The notes beneath the pieces are model-generated. The model searched no databases. It was not told the DNA's origin and saw only the letters and a program-made list of their open reading frames with translations. Positions 23,831 to 32,366 of a DNA stretch of 64,000 nucleotides are shown piece after piece. A program made the position numbers and the translations under genes. Numbering within the stretch: the stretch's first letter is position 1; the number at the start of each line of letters is the position of its first letter. Source of the DNA: an uncultured Oscillibacter sp. (GTDB taxonomy: Bacteria; Bacillota; Clostridia; Oscillospirales; Oscillospiraceae). The stretch lies in assembly GCA_910587705.1 (NCBI GenBank), contig CAJUMX010000007.1:1-64000 (forward strand). The letters are read 5' to 3'.

Positions 23831-25321
23831 TCAGGGCATTGCCGCCAGCACTTCCGGCAGGGCGTGGTTCAAATCCGAAAGGCACAGGTGCCCGCCGCCA
23901 AAGAGCCGGGCCAGCTGGATCCGCTCCTGGATGGATTTGCTGTTGAGATACCAGACGTCGGGGGCGTTTTCCCGGACCAGATAGGCGCAGGCATAGCGGT
24001 CGGAGTAGTGGCTCCGGGTGGTCCGCTCCGCCGCCAGAGCGGTGATTTCCTCCCCAGTGAGGAACTCGGGCTCCCGGCCCTCCCAGGTGGAGCCGGCGGA
24101 GGTGAGCACCAGCGTCAGCTTGTCGGCGTCCACCACACCCCGGAGGCGGTTTAGAGCGTAATAAATCTGCTCCAGCGGTTCCATAGGAGCCACGGTCCGT
24201 CCAGCCACCGTCTCTTTTTTATAGTCGAAGCGGAGGAGCAGCCGGTCCGCGACCTCGCCCAGGGCGGCGTAGTCATAGCCGAAAATCGTGCCCTTCCAGG
24301 AGGGGGCTTCCACCCCGATGTACAGCAGCCGTTCTCCGAGCTTCTCCCGGAGAAGCCGGGCGGCCTCGCTGAGGGTATCCCGCTGGGAGACGGCGGTGAG
24401 ATACGAGATGTCCAAATAGAGCCCGTCATAGCCTCCCGCTTCCATCGTCTCAAACAGGACCGCCGCCAGCTTCTCCGCCTCTCCCTCTCGGACGTGATAG
24501 GTTCCGCCGGTGACATGGAGCAGCGCCTTGGAGCCAGCGGCAGAGACCGCGGTACGGATTGCCTGCGCCTCCGTTTTCTCCATGGCGGGTGAGACCTGGG
24601 GCTCTCCGTTATAGGTCAGCTTGGCGGCCGCCACGCCGACGGCCTCATAGCCTGTCAGCTCCGGAAGTCCCTCGGGCGACACGGCGATGCCGATGCGGCT
24701 GGTGGTTGGGTCGTGGAGCTTGTCATAGAGGCGCATCAAGATGGCGGCGGTCTGCTCCCGGGTCACGTGGCCGTTGGGGGAAAAGGTGGTGACAGAGGTG
24801 CCGTCCATCAGTCCCAGGCCATAGGCCATGACGATATAGCCGTTGTTGGCGTTCACGTCCCGGAAGGGCAGGGTCATGTCCTGGATCAGTCCGGCAAGGC
24901 TGCCGTACCCCAGGGCCCGAACCAGCATGGAGGCGGCTTCGCTGCGGGTGATGAGATCGTTGGGGCGGAAGCTGCCGTCCTGACTGGTAATGGCTCCGTG
25001 GTGGTAAGCGGTCTCGATCGCGCCGGCGTACCACTCCTTTTCGGGTACGTCCTCATAGACCACCCGGGCGGGGGAGGTGGGCTTCCAGCCCAGGGCCCGG
25101 CACAGCACCACGGTAAATTCCGCCCGGGACATCTCCTTTCCCACGCCAAAGCTGCCGTCGGCCTCGGAATAGAAGTAGCGCAGGGCCACGCAGCGGTCAA
25201 TGTCCTCCTTGGCCCAAAAATCCTCCGGCACGTCGGAGAGGGCGGACGCGGGGAGCGCCGTCATACCCGCCAGCAGGACGCACAGCAGCAGGCAGGAAAG
25301 CATCCGTTGCAGTCGTTTCAT
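23831..25321 (-). CDS. Secreted SLH protein with GH18-like C-terminal domain
   Basis: A 496-residue surface protein. A signal peptide (MKRLQRMLSCLLLCVLLAGMTALPASA) is followed by three SLH repeats at about residues 28-205, each with the FxDV/DVPxxxW...A...G...G pattern and RAE/TRSEAASMLVRALG or TREQTAAILMRLY. The SLH repeats hold proteins on secondary cell-wall polymers. The C-terminal half (about 210-496) resembles the glycoside hydrolase 18 fold of YaaH/chitinase-like spore proteins, with the beta-strand signature YDGLYLDISYL in place of DGxDxDxE. The usual acidic trio is not complete, so catalytic activity is uncertain. Confidence 0.75.
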   Translation of the reverse strand: MKRLQRMLSCLLLCVLLAGMTALPASALSDVPEDFWAKEDIDRCVALRYFYSEADGSFGVGKEMSRAEFTVVLCRALGWKPTSPARVVYEDVPEKEWYAGAIETAYHHGAITSQDGSFRPNDLITRSEAASMLVRALGYGSLAGLIQDMTLPFRDVNANNGYIVMAYGLGLMDGTSVTTFSPNGHVTREQTAAILMRLYDKLHDPTTSRIGIAVSPEGLPELTGYEAVGVAAAKLTYNGEPQVSPAMEKTEAQAIRTAVSAAGSKALLHVTGGTYHVREGEAEKLAAVLFETMEAGGYDGLYLDISYLTAVSQRDTLSEAARLLREKLGERLLYIGVEAPSWKGTIFGYDYAALGEVADRLLLRFDYKKETVAGRTVAPMEPLEQIYYALNRLRGVVDADKLTLVLTSAGSTWEGREPEFLTGEEITALAAERTTRSHYSDRYACAYLVRENAPDVWYLNSKSIQERIQLARLFGGGHLCLSDLNHALPEVLAAMP

Positions 25322-25435
25322 ATGGTCTCACTCCTTATGGTCAAGCGTTGCCCCCTATCTTAGCAGATTTTTCCCCGCCCGTCAAACGCAAGCTGTCGAG
25401 AACCTGTCCGTTGGTGGTTTTTTAGAAAAAAAGCC

Positions 25436-25466
25436 TTGACTTGGAGCCCGCTCCAGGTGCTATGCT
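25436..25466 (+). promoter_or_regulatory. MerR-type promoter with operator in the spacer
   Basis: TTGACT (25436-25441) and TATGCT (25461-25466) are separated by 19 bases. That is too long for normal RNA polymerase contact and is typical of MerR-controlled promoters. The spacer contains the perfect dyad TGGAGC-CC-GCTCCA (25442-25455). The MerR gene itself starts 34 bases downstream, so autoregulation is expected. Confidence 0.8.
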
Positions 25467-25499
25467 GAAGGGGAATACTCAAAAGAAGGAGGCAGAGCC

Positions 25500-25880
25500 A
25501 TGACGATTCGGGAAGTAAGCGAGCGGTACGGCCTTTCCGCCGACACCCTCCGGTATTACGAGCGGGTGGGCCTGATTCCGCCGGTGCCGCGGACCGCGGG
25601 AGGCGTCCGGGACTATGACGCCCCCTCCCTGGGCTGGGTGGAGCTGATCAAGTGCATGCGCTCCGCCGGGGTGGGCATTGAGGCCCTGACCGAGTACTGC
25701 CGCCTGTTCCAGCAGGGGGAGGAGACCCAGGAGGCCCGGAAAGCCCTTCTGGTGGAGCAGCGGCGGCAGCTGCTGGAGCGGATGGAGGACATGCGGCGGT
25801 CCCTGGACCGGCTGGATGAAAAAATCGAGAAGTACGACCAAGGGCTGGCCCAGAAGGAGCGGGAGCTTCGAGGCGGTTGA
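25500..25880 (+). CDS. MerR-family transcription regulator
   Basis: A 126-residue MerR protein. The N-terminal winged HTH reads MTIREVSERYGLSADTLRYYERVGLIPPVPRTAGGVRDY, followed by LGWVELIKCMRSAGVGIEALTEYCRLFQQG and a C-terminal dimerisation coiled coil (about residues 80-120). There is no C-terminal cysteine pair for metals, so it belongs to the redox/small-molecule branch. AGGAGG lies 9 bases upstream. The regulated target other than itself is not visible; the MFS gene next door is on the other strand and shares a TetR-type site with a different regulator. Confidence 0.85.
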   Translation: MTIREVSERYGLSADTLRYYERVGLIPPVPRTAGGVRDYDAPSLGWVELIKCMRSAGVGIEALTEYCRLFQQGEETQEARKALLVEQRRQLLERMEDMRRSLDRLDEKIEKYDQGLAQKERELRGG

Positions 25881-25928
25881 GGGAGCGGAGGGGAGCGCAG
25901 AGGCCGGGGAAAACGGGCCTTTGCGCTT

Positions 25929-27170
25929 TCACCGCACCCCGTCCAGCTCCCGGAACACCCGCCGGGAGTAGGCCGCCGTCAGCGCCGCCGCCCCGGCGGC
26001 CCCCAACAGCACGGCCCAGACCGGGCAGCGCTCGAACAGGGCTCCGTATACCGCCTGGCCCACGGGGGCCGCGCAGTTGGACACCGCCATGATGAAGGCC
26101 ATCACCTTTCCCAGCAAATCCGGAGGCGTCTGCCCCTGGGCGGCGGCGCTGAGGACCACCACCAGCATGGTGGACAGCACCATAATGGCAAAGCTCATGG
26201 CTGTCACCCCCCACCAGCCCGGGAGTACCGGGACCCCCGGCAGCAGCGCGGCTCCCATGCCTGCCGCCGTCAAGCTGGCGGCCAGCAGGACGGCGCCTCC
26301 CCGCCGGAGGGGCAGCCGCGCCCCCAGGCAGGCCGTCAGCAAGCCGCCGAAGAGGCCGCCCAGGCCCATGGCCCCCTGGGTGAGCCCCAGGCGGCTGTCG
26401 CTCATCCCCAGGGTCTGGACCACCGCCACAGGGATGCCCACTACCAGGGCGGAGGAGAGCACCAGGTTAAAAAGGGCCAGCACCAGCATGACGGACAAAA
26501 AGACCGGCTTCTCCCGGCGGATAAACCGCCAGCTCTCTTCCAGGTCCTGCCGGATTGTGGACAGCACGCCGCCCGCCGCCGCCCGGGGCGAATGGGGGAT
26601 GCGGATAAACAACTCCATGACGGCGGAGAGGAAGAAACAGAGGATGCCGACGAACAGAATGGGCCGGATGCCGAAGGCCCCGAACAGTACGCCGCCAATC
26701 ACCGGCCCCAGCAGGGCGGACAAGGTCTGCACCATGTTGATGACGGCGTTGGCACTGGTAAGCTGTTCCGCCTGGGCCAGAAGGGGAATACTGGCCTGAA
26801 CCGCCGGCTGGTAGGCCCCGGCAATGCCATAGAGCAGCATGAGACAGACCGCCATCAGCGGCACAAGGGGCGCCCGGTTTAAAAGAAGGGCAAAGGCCAA
26901 AATCAGGCCCGCCGTGGAGAAATCCAGAATGACCATGATATTCCGCTTGTTTACCCGGTCCGCCACTACGCCGCCGATGGGGGCGCATAGTACGGCGGGG
27001 ATGAAGGCCGCTGCCCCCACTGCGCCGAAAAGGGCGGGGGAGCCGGTCTGCCGCAGCAGATACAGCGGCAGGGCAAAGCGCAAAATGGCGCTGCCGAAGA
27101 GGGAGATGATCTGCCCGATGACCACCAGAGTGAAATCCCGGCGGAACAGGGGCCCTTGGGGTGTGTCCAT
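25929..27170 (-). CDS. MFS exporter (drug efflux type)
   Basis: A 413-residue major facilitator protein with 12 hydrophobic segments. The N-terminal half has FTLVVIGQIISLFGSAILRFALPLYLL and the loop 2-3 motif GGVVADRVNKRNIMVILD, which corresponds to GxxaDRxgrr. These mark the MFS_3-type exporters such as macrolide/enterobactin efflux pumps. Substrate is not predictable. The gene follows a TetR regulator on the same strand, and a TetR-type dyad lies between the two, so induced export of a toxic compound is likely. Confidence 0.85.
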   Translation of the reverse strand: MDTPQGPLFRRDFTLVVIGQIISLFGSAILRFALPLYLLRQTGSPALFGAVGAAAFIPAVLCAPIGGVVADRVNKRNIMVILDFSTAGLILAFALLLNRAPLVPLMAVCLMLLYGIAGAYQPAVQASIPLLAQAEQLTSANAVINMVQTLSALLGPVIGGVLFGAFGIRPILFVGILCFFLSAVMELFIRIPHSPRAAAGGVLSTIRQDLEESWRFIRREKPVFLSVMLVLALFNLVLSSALVVGIPVAVVQTLGMSDSRLGLTQGAMGLGGLFGGLLTACLGARLPLRRGGAVLLAASLTAAGMGAALLPGVPVLPGWWGVTAMSFAIMVLSTMLVVVLSAAAQGQTPPDLLGKVMAFIMAVSNCAAPVGQAVYGALFERCPVWAVLLGAAGAAALTAAYSRRVFRELDGVR

Positions 27171-27201
27171 ATAAATGATTCCTTTCGTTTTAATTTTAAA
27201 A

Positions 27202-27214
27202 ACCGACCGTCGGT
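27202..27214. promoter_or_regulatory. TetR operator before the MFS gene
   Basis: ACCGAC-C-GTCGGT is a perfect 13-base dyad, extended by AAA and TCTTT on either side. It lies 32 bases before the MFS start. The same core (AGACCG-CGGT-GTTT on the minus strand) recurs in front of the TetR gene at 27945-27971. Confidence 0.65.
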
Positions 27215-27259
27215 CTTTATATATTCAAAAAGAAACTGCCCGCGCGCGGCAGTTCTTTT

Positions 27260-27934
27260 TCAGGCGTGGGTTTCCTCCTCCGGAGACAGGGGACGTGGCA
27301 TGTCCGCGTATGCTTCCAGAGCGCAGACGATCTCCTCGTCGATCAGCTCTTCGATGCCGAAGCTGTAAAACAGCTGGTTATAGATGGCGCACCGGGCGCG
27401 GATTTCCTCCCGGGTGGAGGGCTGGACGATGGGGTTGATCCAGATGTCGGACAGGAGGACCATGGCCTCTGCCAGCGCCCGGGGATGGGAAGTGTGGATG
27501 GAACCGTCGGCGATGCCCTGACGGACGATGGGTTCAATAAAAAGCGGAACGACATCTTCGTAGATGTTGCACAGCTCCATGGCCAGAAATTTGGCGTTAT
27601 CCTTGAGATAGGGCATCATGTTGAAGGTTTTGGCCTGACGCTCCAGTTGTAGAGAGCGCCCGGAGATGGATCGGAGCTTCTCCAGGCCGGTCAGGGTACT
27701 GTCGTCCCGGAGCTGGGCCAGAGCTTCGCCGTTCCGCCGGCCGATGCGTTCGCAGATGGAGTAGAAAATATCCTCCTTGGAGGCGAAGTGGTGGTAGATG
27801 GCCCCCTTGGACAGACCCGTTTCGTCAAGTATATCCTGGAGAGAGGTCCGGTCGTAGCCCTTTTCAATGAACAGACGCTCCGCCGTGTCCAGGATTTTCC
27901 GCACCGTCTCCTCCGGATACTTGTTTCGCGCCAT
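27260..27934 (-). CDS. TetR-family regulator of the MFS exporter
   Basis: A 224-residue TetR protein. The HTH at about residues 25-60 reads DRTSLQDILDETGLSKGAIYHHFASKEDIFY. The start at 27934 (MARNKYPEETVRKILDTAERL) has GGAGGGATG upstream; the longer frame to 28012 runs through the operator and promoter and is rejected. It lies 90 bases upstream of the MFS gene on the same strand. Operator-like dyads before both genes suggest that it represses itself and the exporter. Confidence 0.85.
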   Translation of the reverse strand: MARNKYPEETVRKILDTAERLFIEKGYDRTSLQDILDETGLSKGAIYHHFASKEDIFYSICERIGRRNGEALAQLRDDSTLTGLEKLRSISGRSLQLERQAKTFNMMPYLKDNAKFLAMELCNIYEDVVPLFIEPIVRQGIADGSIHTSHPRALAEAMVLLSDIWINPIVQPSTREEIRARCAIYNQLFYSFGIEELIDEEIVCALEAYADMPRPLSPEEETHA

Positions 27935-27944
27935 CAGGCATCCC

Positions 27945-27971
27945 TCCAAACAAACCGGCGGTCTGTTTGGA
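27945..27971. promoter_or_regulatory. TetR operator before the TetR gene
   Basis: TCCAAACA (27945-27952) and TGTTTGGA (27964-27971) form an 8-bp perfect dyad around AACCGGCGGTC. The centre shares AGACCG-CGGTT with the dyad before the MFS gene, pointing to one regulator for both. Confidence 0.65.
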
Positions 27972-28082
27972 GTATAGCACCCGAAGCGGCCCGCTGTCAA
28001 GAGAAAATCCACCGGAAACCGCGCTTTAGGCCAGGGGCCTCCCGCTGACTTGCTGTTTTTTTCACAAAGCCCGTTTTCGCTC

Positions 28083-28111
28083 TTGCTTTTTGGAAAAAAA
28101 GAGGGTATAGT
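28083..28111 (+). promoter_or_regulatory. Promoter of pckA
   Basis: TTGCTT (28083-28088), 17 bases, TATAGT (28106-28111). The pckA start is 70 bases downstream. The -35 box has two mismatches. Confidence 0.55.
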
Positions 28112-28181
28112 AACAGGGTATACGCGGCGAACCTGACGCCCTCCCGCGCAGGCGCTTGGAAACTTTGAAGGAGGAACAGAT

Positions 28182-29870
28182 ATGTCTACGAAAGCCTATT
28201 ACCCCAGAACCGAGATCGGGCCCGGCAAGGTCGGGTTCTCCAAGACCCGCTCCATCATTGAGGCCCCCTTCTACGGCAACAACGTCGTGAAGATCAACTC
28301 TCTCCGGGAGGCCTATGACATGGCCAAGAACTCCCCGGGCACCGTCGTCACCGATATGCCTGTCTACCGGGGCGAGGAGTTCGGCCTGGAGCCCGACGCC
28401 AAGGTCCTGCTGTTCAACGACGGCTCCATCACCGGCCGCTATGCTGCCGCTCGCCGGATCACCGGCAAGCCCGGCGTGGATACCGCGGCCCTGGACAAAA
28501 TCGTCATGGACGCCGTGTACGACACCCGCTGGAAAACCATGTACCACGCCGAGGTATTCATCGGCCTGGACCCCGAGTTCATGGTCAAGGCTCACCTGCT
28601 GATCCCTGAGGGGGAGGAGAACCTCCTCTACAACTGGATGCTGAACTTCCAGTACCAGTCCGACGAGTACGTCAAGATGTACAAAAACTCCAAGGCCGTG
28701 GGCGACGGCAAGGAGTCCGATATCTATATCTTCTCCGATCCCCAGTGGACCGGTGCTCCGGGCCGGGAGGACATCTGCGATCCCAAGTGCCTGTGCTACT
28801 TCAACACCGACACCAACTGCGCCGCCATCCTGGGCATGCGCTACTTCGGCGAGCATAAGAAGGGCACCTTGACCCTGGCCTGGGCCATCGCCAACCGGAA
28901 CGGCTATGCCTCCTGCCACGGCGGACAGAAGGAGTACACTCTGGACGACGGCAGCAAGTACGTGGCGGCGGTATTTGGCCTCTCCGGCTCCGGTAAGTCC
29001 ACCCTGACCCACGCCAAGCACAGCGGAAAATATCCCTCCATCAAGGTGCTCCACGACGACGCCTTTATCATCAACTCCGACACCTGCGCCTCCATTGCCC
29101 TGGAGCCCACCTACTTCGACAAGACCGCCGACTATCCCGTGCCCTCCGAGGACAACAAGTTCCTGCTGACCGCCCAGAACTGCTCTGCCACCCTGGACGA
29201 CGAGGGCAAGATCGTCCTGGTCACCGAGGATGTCCGCAACGGCAACGGCCGGGCCATCAAGTCCAAGCTCTGGTCCCCCAACCGGGTGGATAAGATTGAC
29301 TCCCCCGTCAACGCCATCTTCTGGATCATGAAGGACCCCACCATTCCTCCCATCGTGAAGCTCAGCGGCGCGTCCCTGGCCTCCGTCATGGGCGCCACCC
29401 TGGCCACCAAGCGCTCCAGCGCCGAGCGGCTGAAGGAGGGCGTGGACCCCAACGCACTGGTGGTGGAGCCTTATGCCAACCCCTTCCGCACCTATCCGCT
29501 GGTGAACGACTATGAGAAGTTCAAGAAGCTGGTAGCGGAAAAGAACGTGGCCTGCTATATCATCAACACCGGCGACTTCATGGGCAAAAAGGTCCAGAAG
29601 GAGGACACCCTGGGCATCCTCGAGGCTGTGGTCGAGGGCAAGGCCAAGTTCGAGACCTGGGGCCCCTTCGAGGACATTGAAATCTTCAAGTGGGAGGGCT
29701 TCGTGCCCGACCTGAGCGACAAGGCGTATGTAGAGCAGCTCAAGGCCCGCATGCAGGACCGGTTGAACTACGTCACGAACCTGGATACCGAGGAAGGCGG
29801 CTTCAACAAGCTGCCGGAGGACGCCGCCGCGGCCATCAAGAAGGTCGTGGACGAGGCGAATACACTGTAA
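28182..29870 (+). CDS. pckA: Phosphoenolpyruvate carboxykinase (ATP)
   Basis: A 562-residue enzyme that interconverts oxaloacetate and phosphoenolpyruvate using ATP/ADP. In anaerobic gut Clostridia it often runs toward oxaloacetate to conserve energy. Key marks are the kinase-1a loop GLSGSGKST (about residues 265-273), the metal-binding HDDAF just after it, the segment FSDPQWTGAPGREDICD, and ENVxxNG-like VTEDVRNGNGRAIKSKLWSPNRVDKID. Length is slightly above the classical 530-540, as in the Clostridial/Bacteroides-like subgroup. GGAGGAAC precedes the ATG. It stands alone with its own promoter and terminator. Confidence 0.95.
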   Translation: MSTKAYYPRTEIGPGKVGFSKTRSIIEAPFYGNNVVKINSLREAYDMAKNSPGTVVTDMPVYRGEEFGLEPDAKVLLFNDGSITGRYAAARRITGKPGVDTAALDKIVMDAVYDTRWKTMYHAEVFIGLDPEFMVKAHLLIPEGEENLLYNWMLNFQYQSDEYVKMYKNSKAVGDGKESDIYIFSDPQWTGAPGREDICDPKCLCYFNTDTNCAAILGMRYFGEHKKGTLTLAWAIANRNGYASCHGGQKEYTLDDGSKYVAAVFGLSGSGKSTLTHAKHSGKYPSIKVLHDDAFIINSDTCASIALEPTYFDKTADYPVPSEDNKFLLTAQNCSATLDDEGKIVLVTEDVRNGNGRAIKSKLWSPNRVDKIDSPVNAIFWIMKDPTIPPIVKLSGASLASVMGATLATKRSSAERLKEGVDPNALVVEPYANPFRTYPLVNDYEKFKKLVAEKNVACYIINTGDFMGKKVQKEDTLGILEAVVEGKAKFETWGPFEDIEIFKWEGFVPDLSDKAYVEQLKARMQDRLNYVTNLDTEEGGFNKLPEDAAAAIKKVVDEANTL

Positions 29871-29890
29871 GTTTTGTGCCACAAAGGCTG

Positions 29891-29930
29891 GAAAGGGCTC
29901 CCCGGAAGGGGAGCCCTTTCTTGTTCTTGT
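29891..29930 (+). terminator. Terminator of pckA
   Basis: GAAAGGGCTCCCC (29891-29903) pairs perfectly with GGGGAGCCCTTTC (29908-29920), GGAA loop, followed by TTGTTCTTG. Confidence 0.85.
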
Positions 29931-29943
29931 GGGTGGGGGGAGA

Positions 29944-30813
29944 TTACAGGGCCCGCCAGGCCTCTGGTTTCAGGCGGGTCAAATCCTTCTCTGCCCGGTC
30001 GATCTCCGCCAGCATGGCGACCTGATCCTGGTTCAGCGTCCCCCGCAGGGATAGATAATTACTGGCGTGATTCATCCGGAACACGCTGCCGGGGCTGTCC
30101 AGATGCTCCACCAGCAGGCGGGTTTCCTCCAGCACCTGCCGCTGGGTGAGGAGCTGAAACTTTCCCTCATGGACCCAGTCGTAGAGGGGTGTTCCCGGCT
30201 CCACCATCAGTGTCAGCATACCGATATATTCCGGGTTCATGGCGTTGAAGGCCGCCGCAGTATCCCGGGCGTGGCGCTCTAGAAGCTCCGGCCCTCCCAG
30301 GCCGGTGATGGCCGTGACGGAAAGAGCCATGCCGCAGCTGCGGACCTTCTGCCCCATCTCCACGATCTCCGCTGCCGGATGGCCCTTGTGCATCAAGGTC
30401 AACACCTCGTCGCTGCCGGACTCCAGGCCCATGTAGACCATGGTCAGCCCCTTCTCCCGGAGGGTCCGTAGCTCCTCCACCGTCCGGATGCGGATGGAGG
30501 AGGGGGAGGCGTAGCTGGTCACTTGGCGGCACTCCGGGAACAACTCCCGCACGGTATCCAGGATGGTGATAAGCTCCGCCGCCTTCCGCACCAGGGCATC
30601 CCCGTCCGCCAGAAATACCTTCTCCACATGGTGGTAAACCTCCCGGGCCACCCGGAAGTCCTCCAAAATCTCCTCCATGGGACGGAGGGAAAACCGCTTC
30701 TCCTTGTACATGCTGCAAAAGGCGCAGGTGTTGTGGCTGCACCCGTAGGTCACCTGGACAATGAGGCTCCGAGCCTCGGAGGGGGGACGGTAGACGCTGC
30801 CGTAGTATCTCAT
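29944..30813 (-). CDS. Radical SAM protein
   Basis: A 289-residue radical SAM enzyme. The cluster motif is CSHNTCAFC, that is C-x4-C-x2-C rather than the common C-x3-C-x2-C. This spacing is seen in a Clostridial subgroup with the following MYKEKRF. The SAM-binding glycine-rich strand is VFLADGDALV. A (beta-alpha) barrel follows, with VYMGLESGSDEVL. The ATG at 30813 overlaps the stop of the aminotransferase gene (ATGA), so the two are translationally coupled. Substrate is unknown. A longer upstream frame would overlap the aminotransferase and is rejected. Confidence 0.85.
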   Translation of the reverse strand: MRYYGSVYRPPSEARSLIVQVTYGCSHNTCAFCSMYKEKRFSLRPMEEILEDFRVAREVYHHVEKVFLADGDALVRKAAELITILDTVRELFPECRQVTSYASPSSIRIRTVEELRTLREKGLTMVYMGLESGSDEVLTLMHKGHPAAEIVEMGQKVRSCGMALSVTAITGLGGPELLERHARDTAAAFNAMNPEYIGMLTLMVEPGTPLYDWVHEGKFQLLTQRQVLEETRLLVEHLDSPGSVFRMNHASNYLSLRGTLNQDQVAMLAEIDRAEKDLTRLKPEAWRAL

Positions 30814-32084
30814 ACGCCCAATTTCTCCAATGCCGCCAACTTCAGGCATACGCAGAACACCACCATGGCCTGCTCCAGCTCCTCCACCGGGGGCAGGGAG
30901 GGGGCAATGCGGATATTGCTGTCCTGGGGGTCCTTCCCATAGGGGAAGGTGGCGCCGGCGCTGGTCATGGTGACCCCTGCCTCCTTGCACAGGGCCAGGG
31001 TCCGCTTGGCCGTGCCAGGCATGGCGTTGAAGGAGACGAAGTATCCGCCCTTGGGCCGCCGCCAGGAGGCGATGTCCAGGGGGGCGATCTCCTTGTCCAG
31101 AGCATCCGTTACGCAGCGGAACTTGGGGCCCATGACGGCGGCGTGCTTCTTCATCAGTTCAAGGGTGTGGGCCTTGTCCTTGAGGTAGAGGACGTGGCGC
31201 TGTTGGTTCACCTTGTCGAAGCTGATGACCTGGGGCGTCAGGAGCTTCTCCATGTGGGCCATGTTGGCCTCGGAGCAGGCGAAGCAGGCCACTCCCGCGC
31301 CGGGGAGGGTGATCTTGGATGTGGAGGCGAACTCAAACACCAGATCGGGATGCCCGGCCTCCGCGCAAATGGAGAGGATGTCCGGGAAGGGCACATAGTC
31401 CCCCTCGAACTCGTGGACGCAGTAAGCGTTGTCCCACATGATGAGAAAGTCCGGCGCGGCGGGGGTCAGGGCCGCCAGACGGCGGATGGTCTCCTCCGAA
31501 TAGATGACCCCCTCGGGGTTGGAGTACTTGGGGACGCACCAGATGCCCTTGACGGCGGGGTCCTTGACGGCTTCCTCCACGGCGTTCATGTCGGGGCCCT
31601 CGCCGGTCATGGGAATGGGAATCAGCTGGAAGCCGAAGGTCTCCGTGACCTTGAAGTGCCGGTCATAGCCCGGGGCGGGGCAGAGCCACTTGACGGTCTC
31701 TTCCTTGCACCAGGGCCGGGGGCTGTGGAGCAGGCCGTGGGTATAGGCCTTGGCAATCGTGTCGTACATGAGCTGGAGGCTGGAGTTGCCGCCCACAAAG
31801 ACCTGCTCCGGCTTGCAGCCCAGAATCTCCGCGAAGAGCCGCCGGGCAGCGGGGAGACCGTTCATCTCGCCGTAGTTCCGCACGTCAAGTCCCTCGGATA
31901 CATAGTCCTTGGGGTCCTGCATCAGACCGAAGATGTCGCTAACCAGGTCCAGCTGCTGCTTCCCAGGCTTGCCCCGGGCCATATTCAGGCTGAGGCCTTG
32001 GGCCTTCAGAGCGTCCAATTCCCCTTGCAGGCGGGCGTACTCCTCCTTCCGCTCCGCTGGGGTGAGGGTGGCGTAAGGCTTCAT
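30810..32084 (-). CDS. MocR-type aminotransferase (class I-related)
   Basis: A 424-residue PLP enzyme of the Aminotran_MocR family (often called aspartate aminotransferase type Ic). Family features are SLNMARGKPGKQQLDLVSDIFGLM at the N-terminus, VRNYGEMNGLPAARRLFAEILG, the nucleotide-like loop GGNSSLQLMYDTI, and the PLP-lysine in FASTSKITLPGAGVACF. NAYCVHEF includes the ring-stacking Tyr. It has no DNA-binding domain, so it is an enzyme only. It is the first gene of a two-gene unit with the radical SAM protein. AAAGGATGG precedes the ATG. Confidence 0.85.
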   Translation of the reverse strand: MKPYATLTPAERKEEYARLQGELDALKAQGLSLNMARGKPGKQQLDLVSDIFGLMQDPKDYVSEGLDVRNYGEMNGLPAARRLFAEILGCKPEQVFVGGNSSLQLMYDTIAKAYTHGLLHSPRPWCKEETVKWLCPAPGYDRHFKVTETFGFQLIPIPMTGEGPDMNAVEEAVKDPAVKGIWCVPKYSNPEGVIYSEETIRRLAALTPAAPDFLIMWDNAYCVHEFEGDYVPFPDILSICAEAGHPDLVFEFASTSKITLPGAGVACFACSEANMAHMEKLLTPQVISFDKVNQQRHVLYLKDKAHTLELMKKHAAVMGPKFRCVTDALDKEIAPLDIASWRRPKGGYFVSFNAMPGTAKRTLALCKEAGVTMTSAGATFPYGKDPQDSNIRIAPSLPPVEELEQAMVVFCVCLKLAALEKLGV

Positions 32085-32228
32085 AAAAATCCATCCTTTC
32101 TACTGGTAATTTTGATACAGCCTAGTATACCGAATCCGGGAGGCGGTTTCAAGCCCTATTTGCGCCGGGACGGCTCTCCGGACTACCCGTCCCATTTTCG
32201 CCGGAGAAAAATAGCGGGAATTTTGTCG

Positions 32229-32255
32229 ATAAGCCAATACGCTTTGGCATATACT
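32229..32255 (+). promoter_or_regulatory. Possible sigma-E promoter of spoIID
   Basis: ATA (32229-32231) and CATATACT (32248-32255) are 16 bases apart, close to the Bacillus sigma-E pattern (ATA, 16-18 bases, CATACA-T). They lie about 112 bases before spoIID, a known sigma-E gene in relatives. The match is suggestive only. Confidence 0.4.
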
Positions 32256-32366
32256 AAGGCGGACCATACGGAGAGTTTACCAGGATTTCCCAAAGCGGGC
32301 ATGTTCCGGTCCCCCGCCGCATAGGCTGGAAGAACCCATTTGCCCGCTACAAAGGAGGAAGCCCCC

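Noticed and set aside
28062..29882. A 606-codon minus-strand frame opposite pckA
   Set aside because: Shadow frame; pckA on the plus strand has full homology, promoter and terminator.
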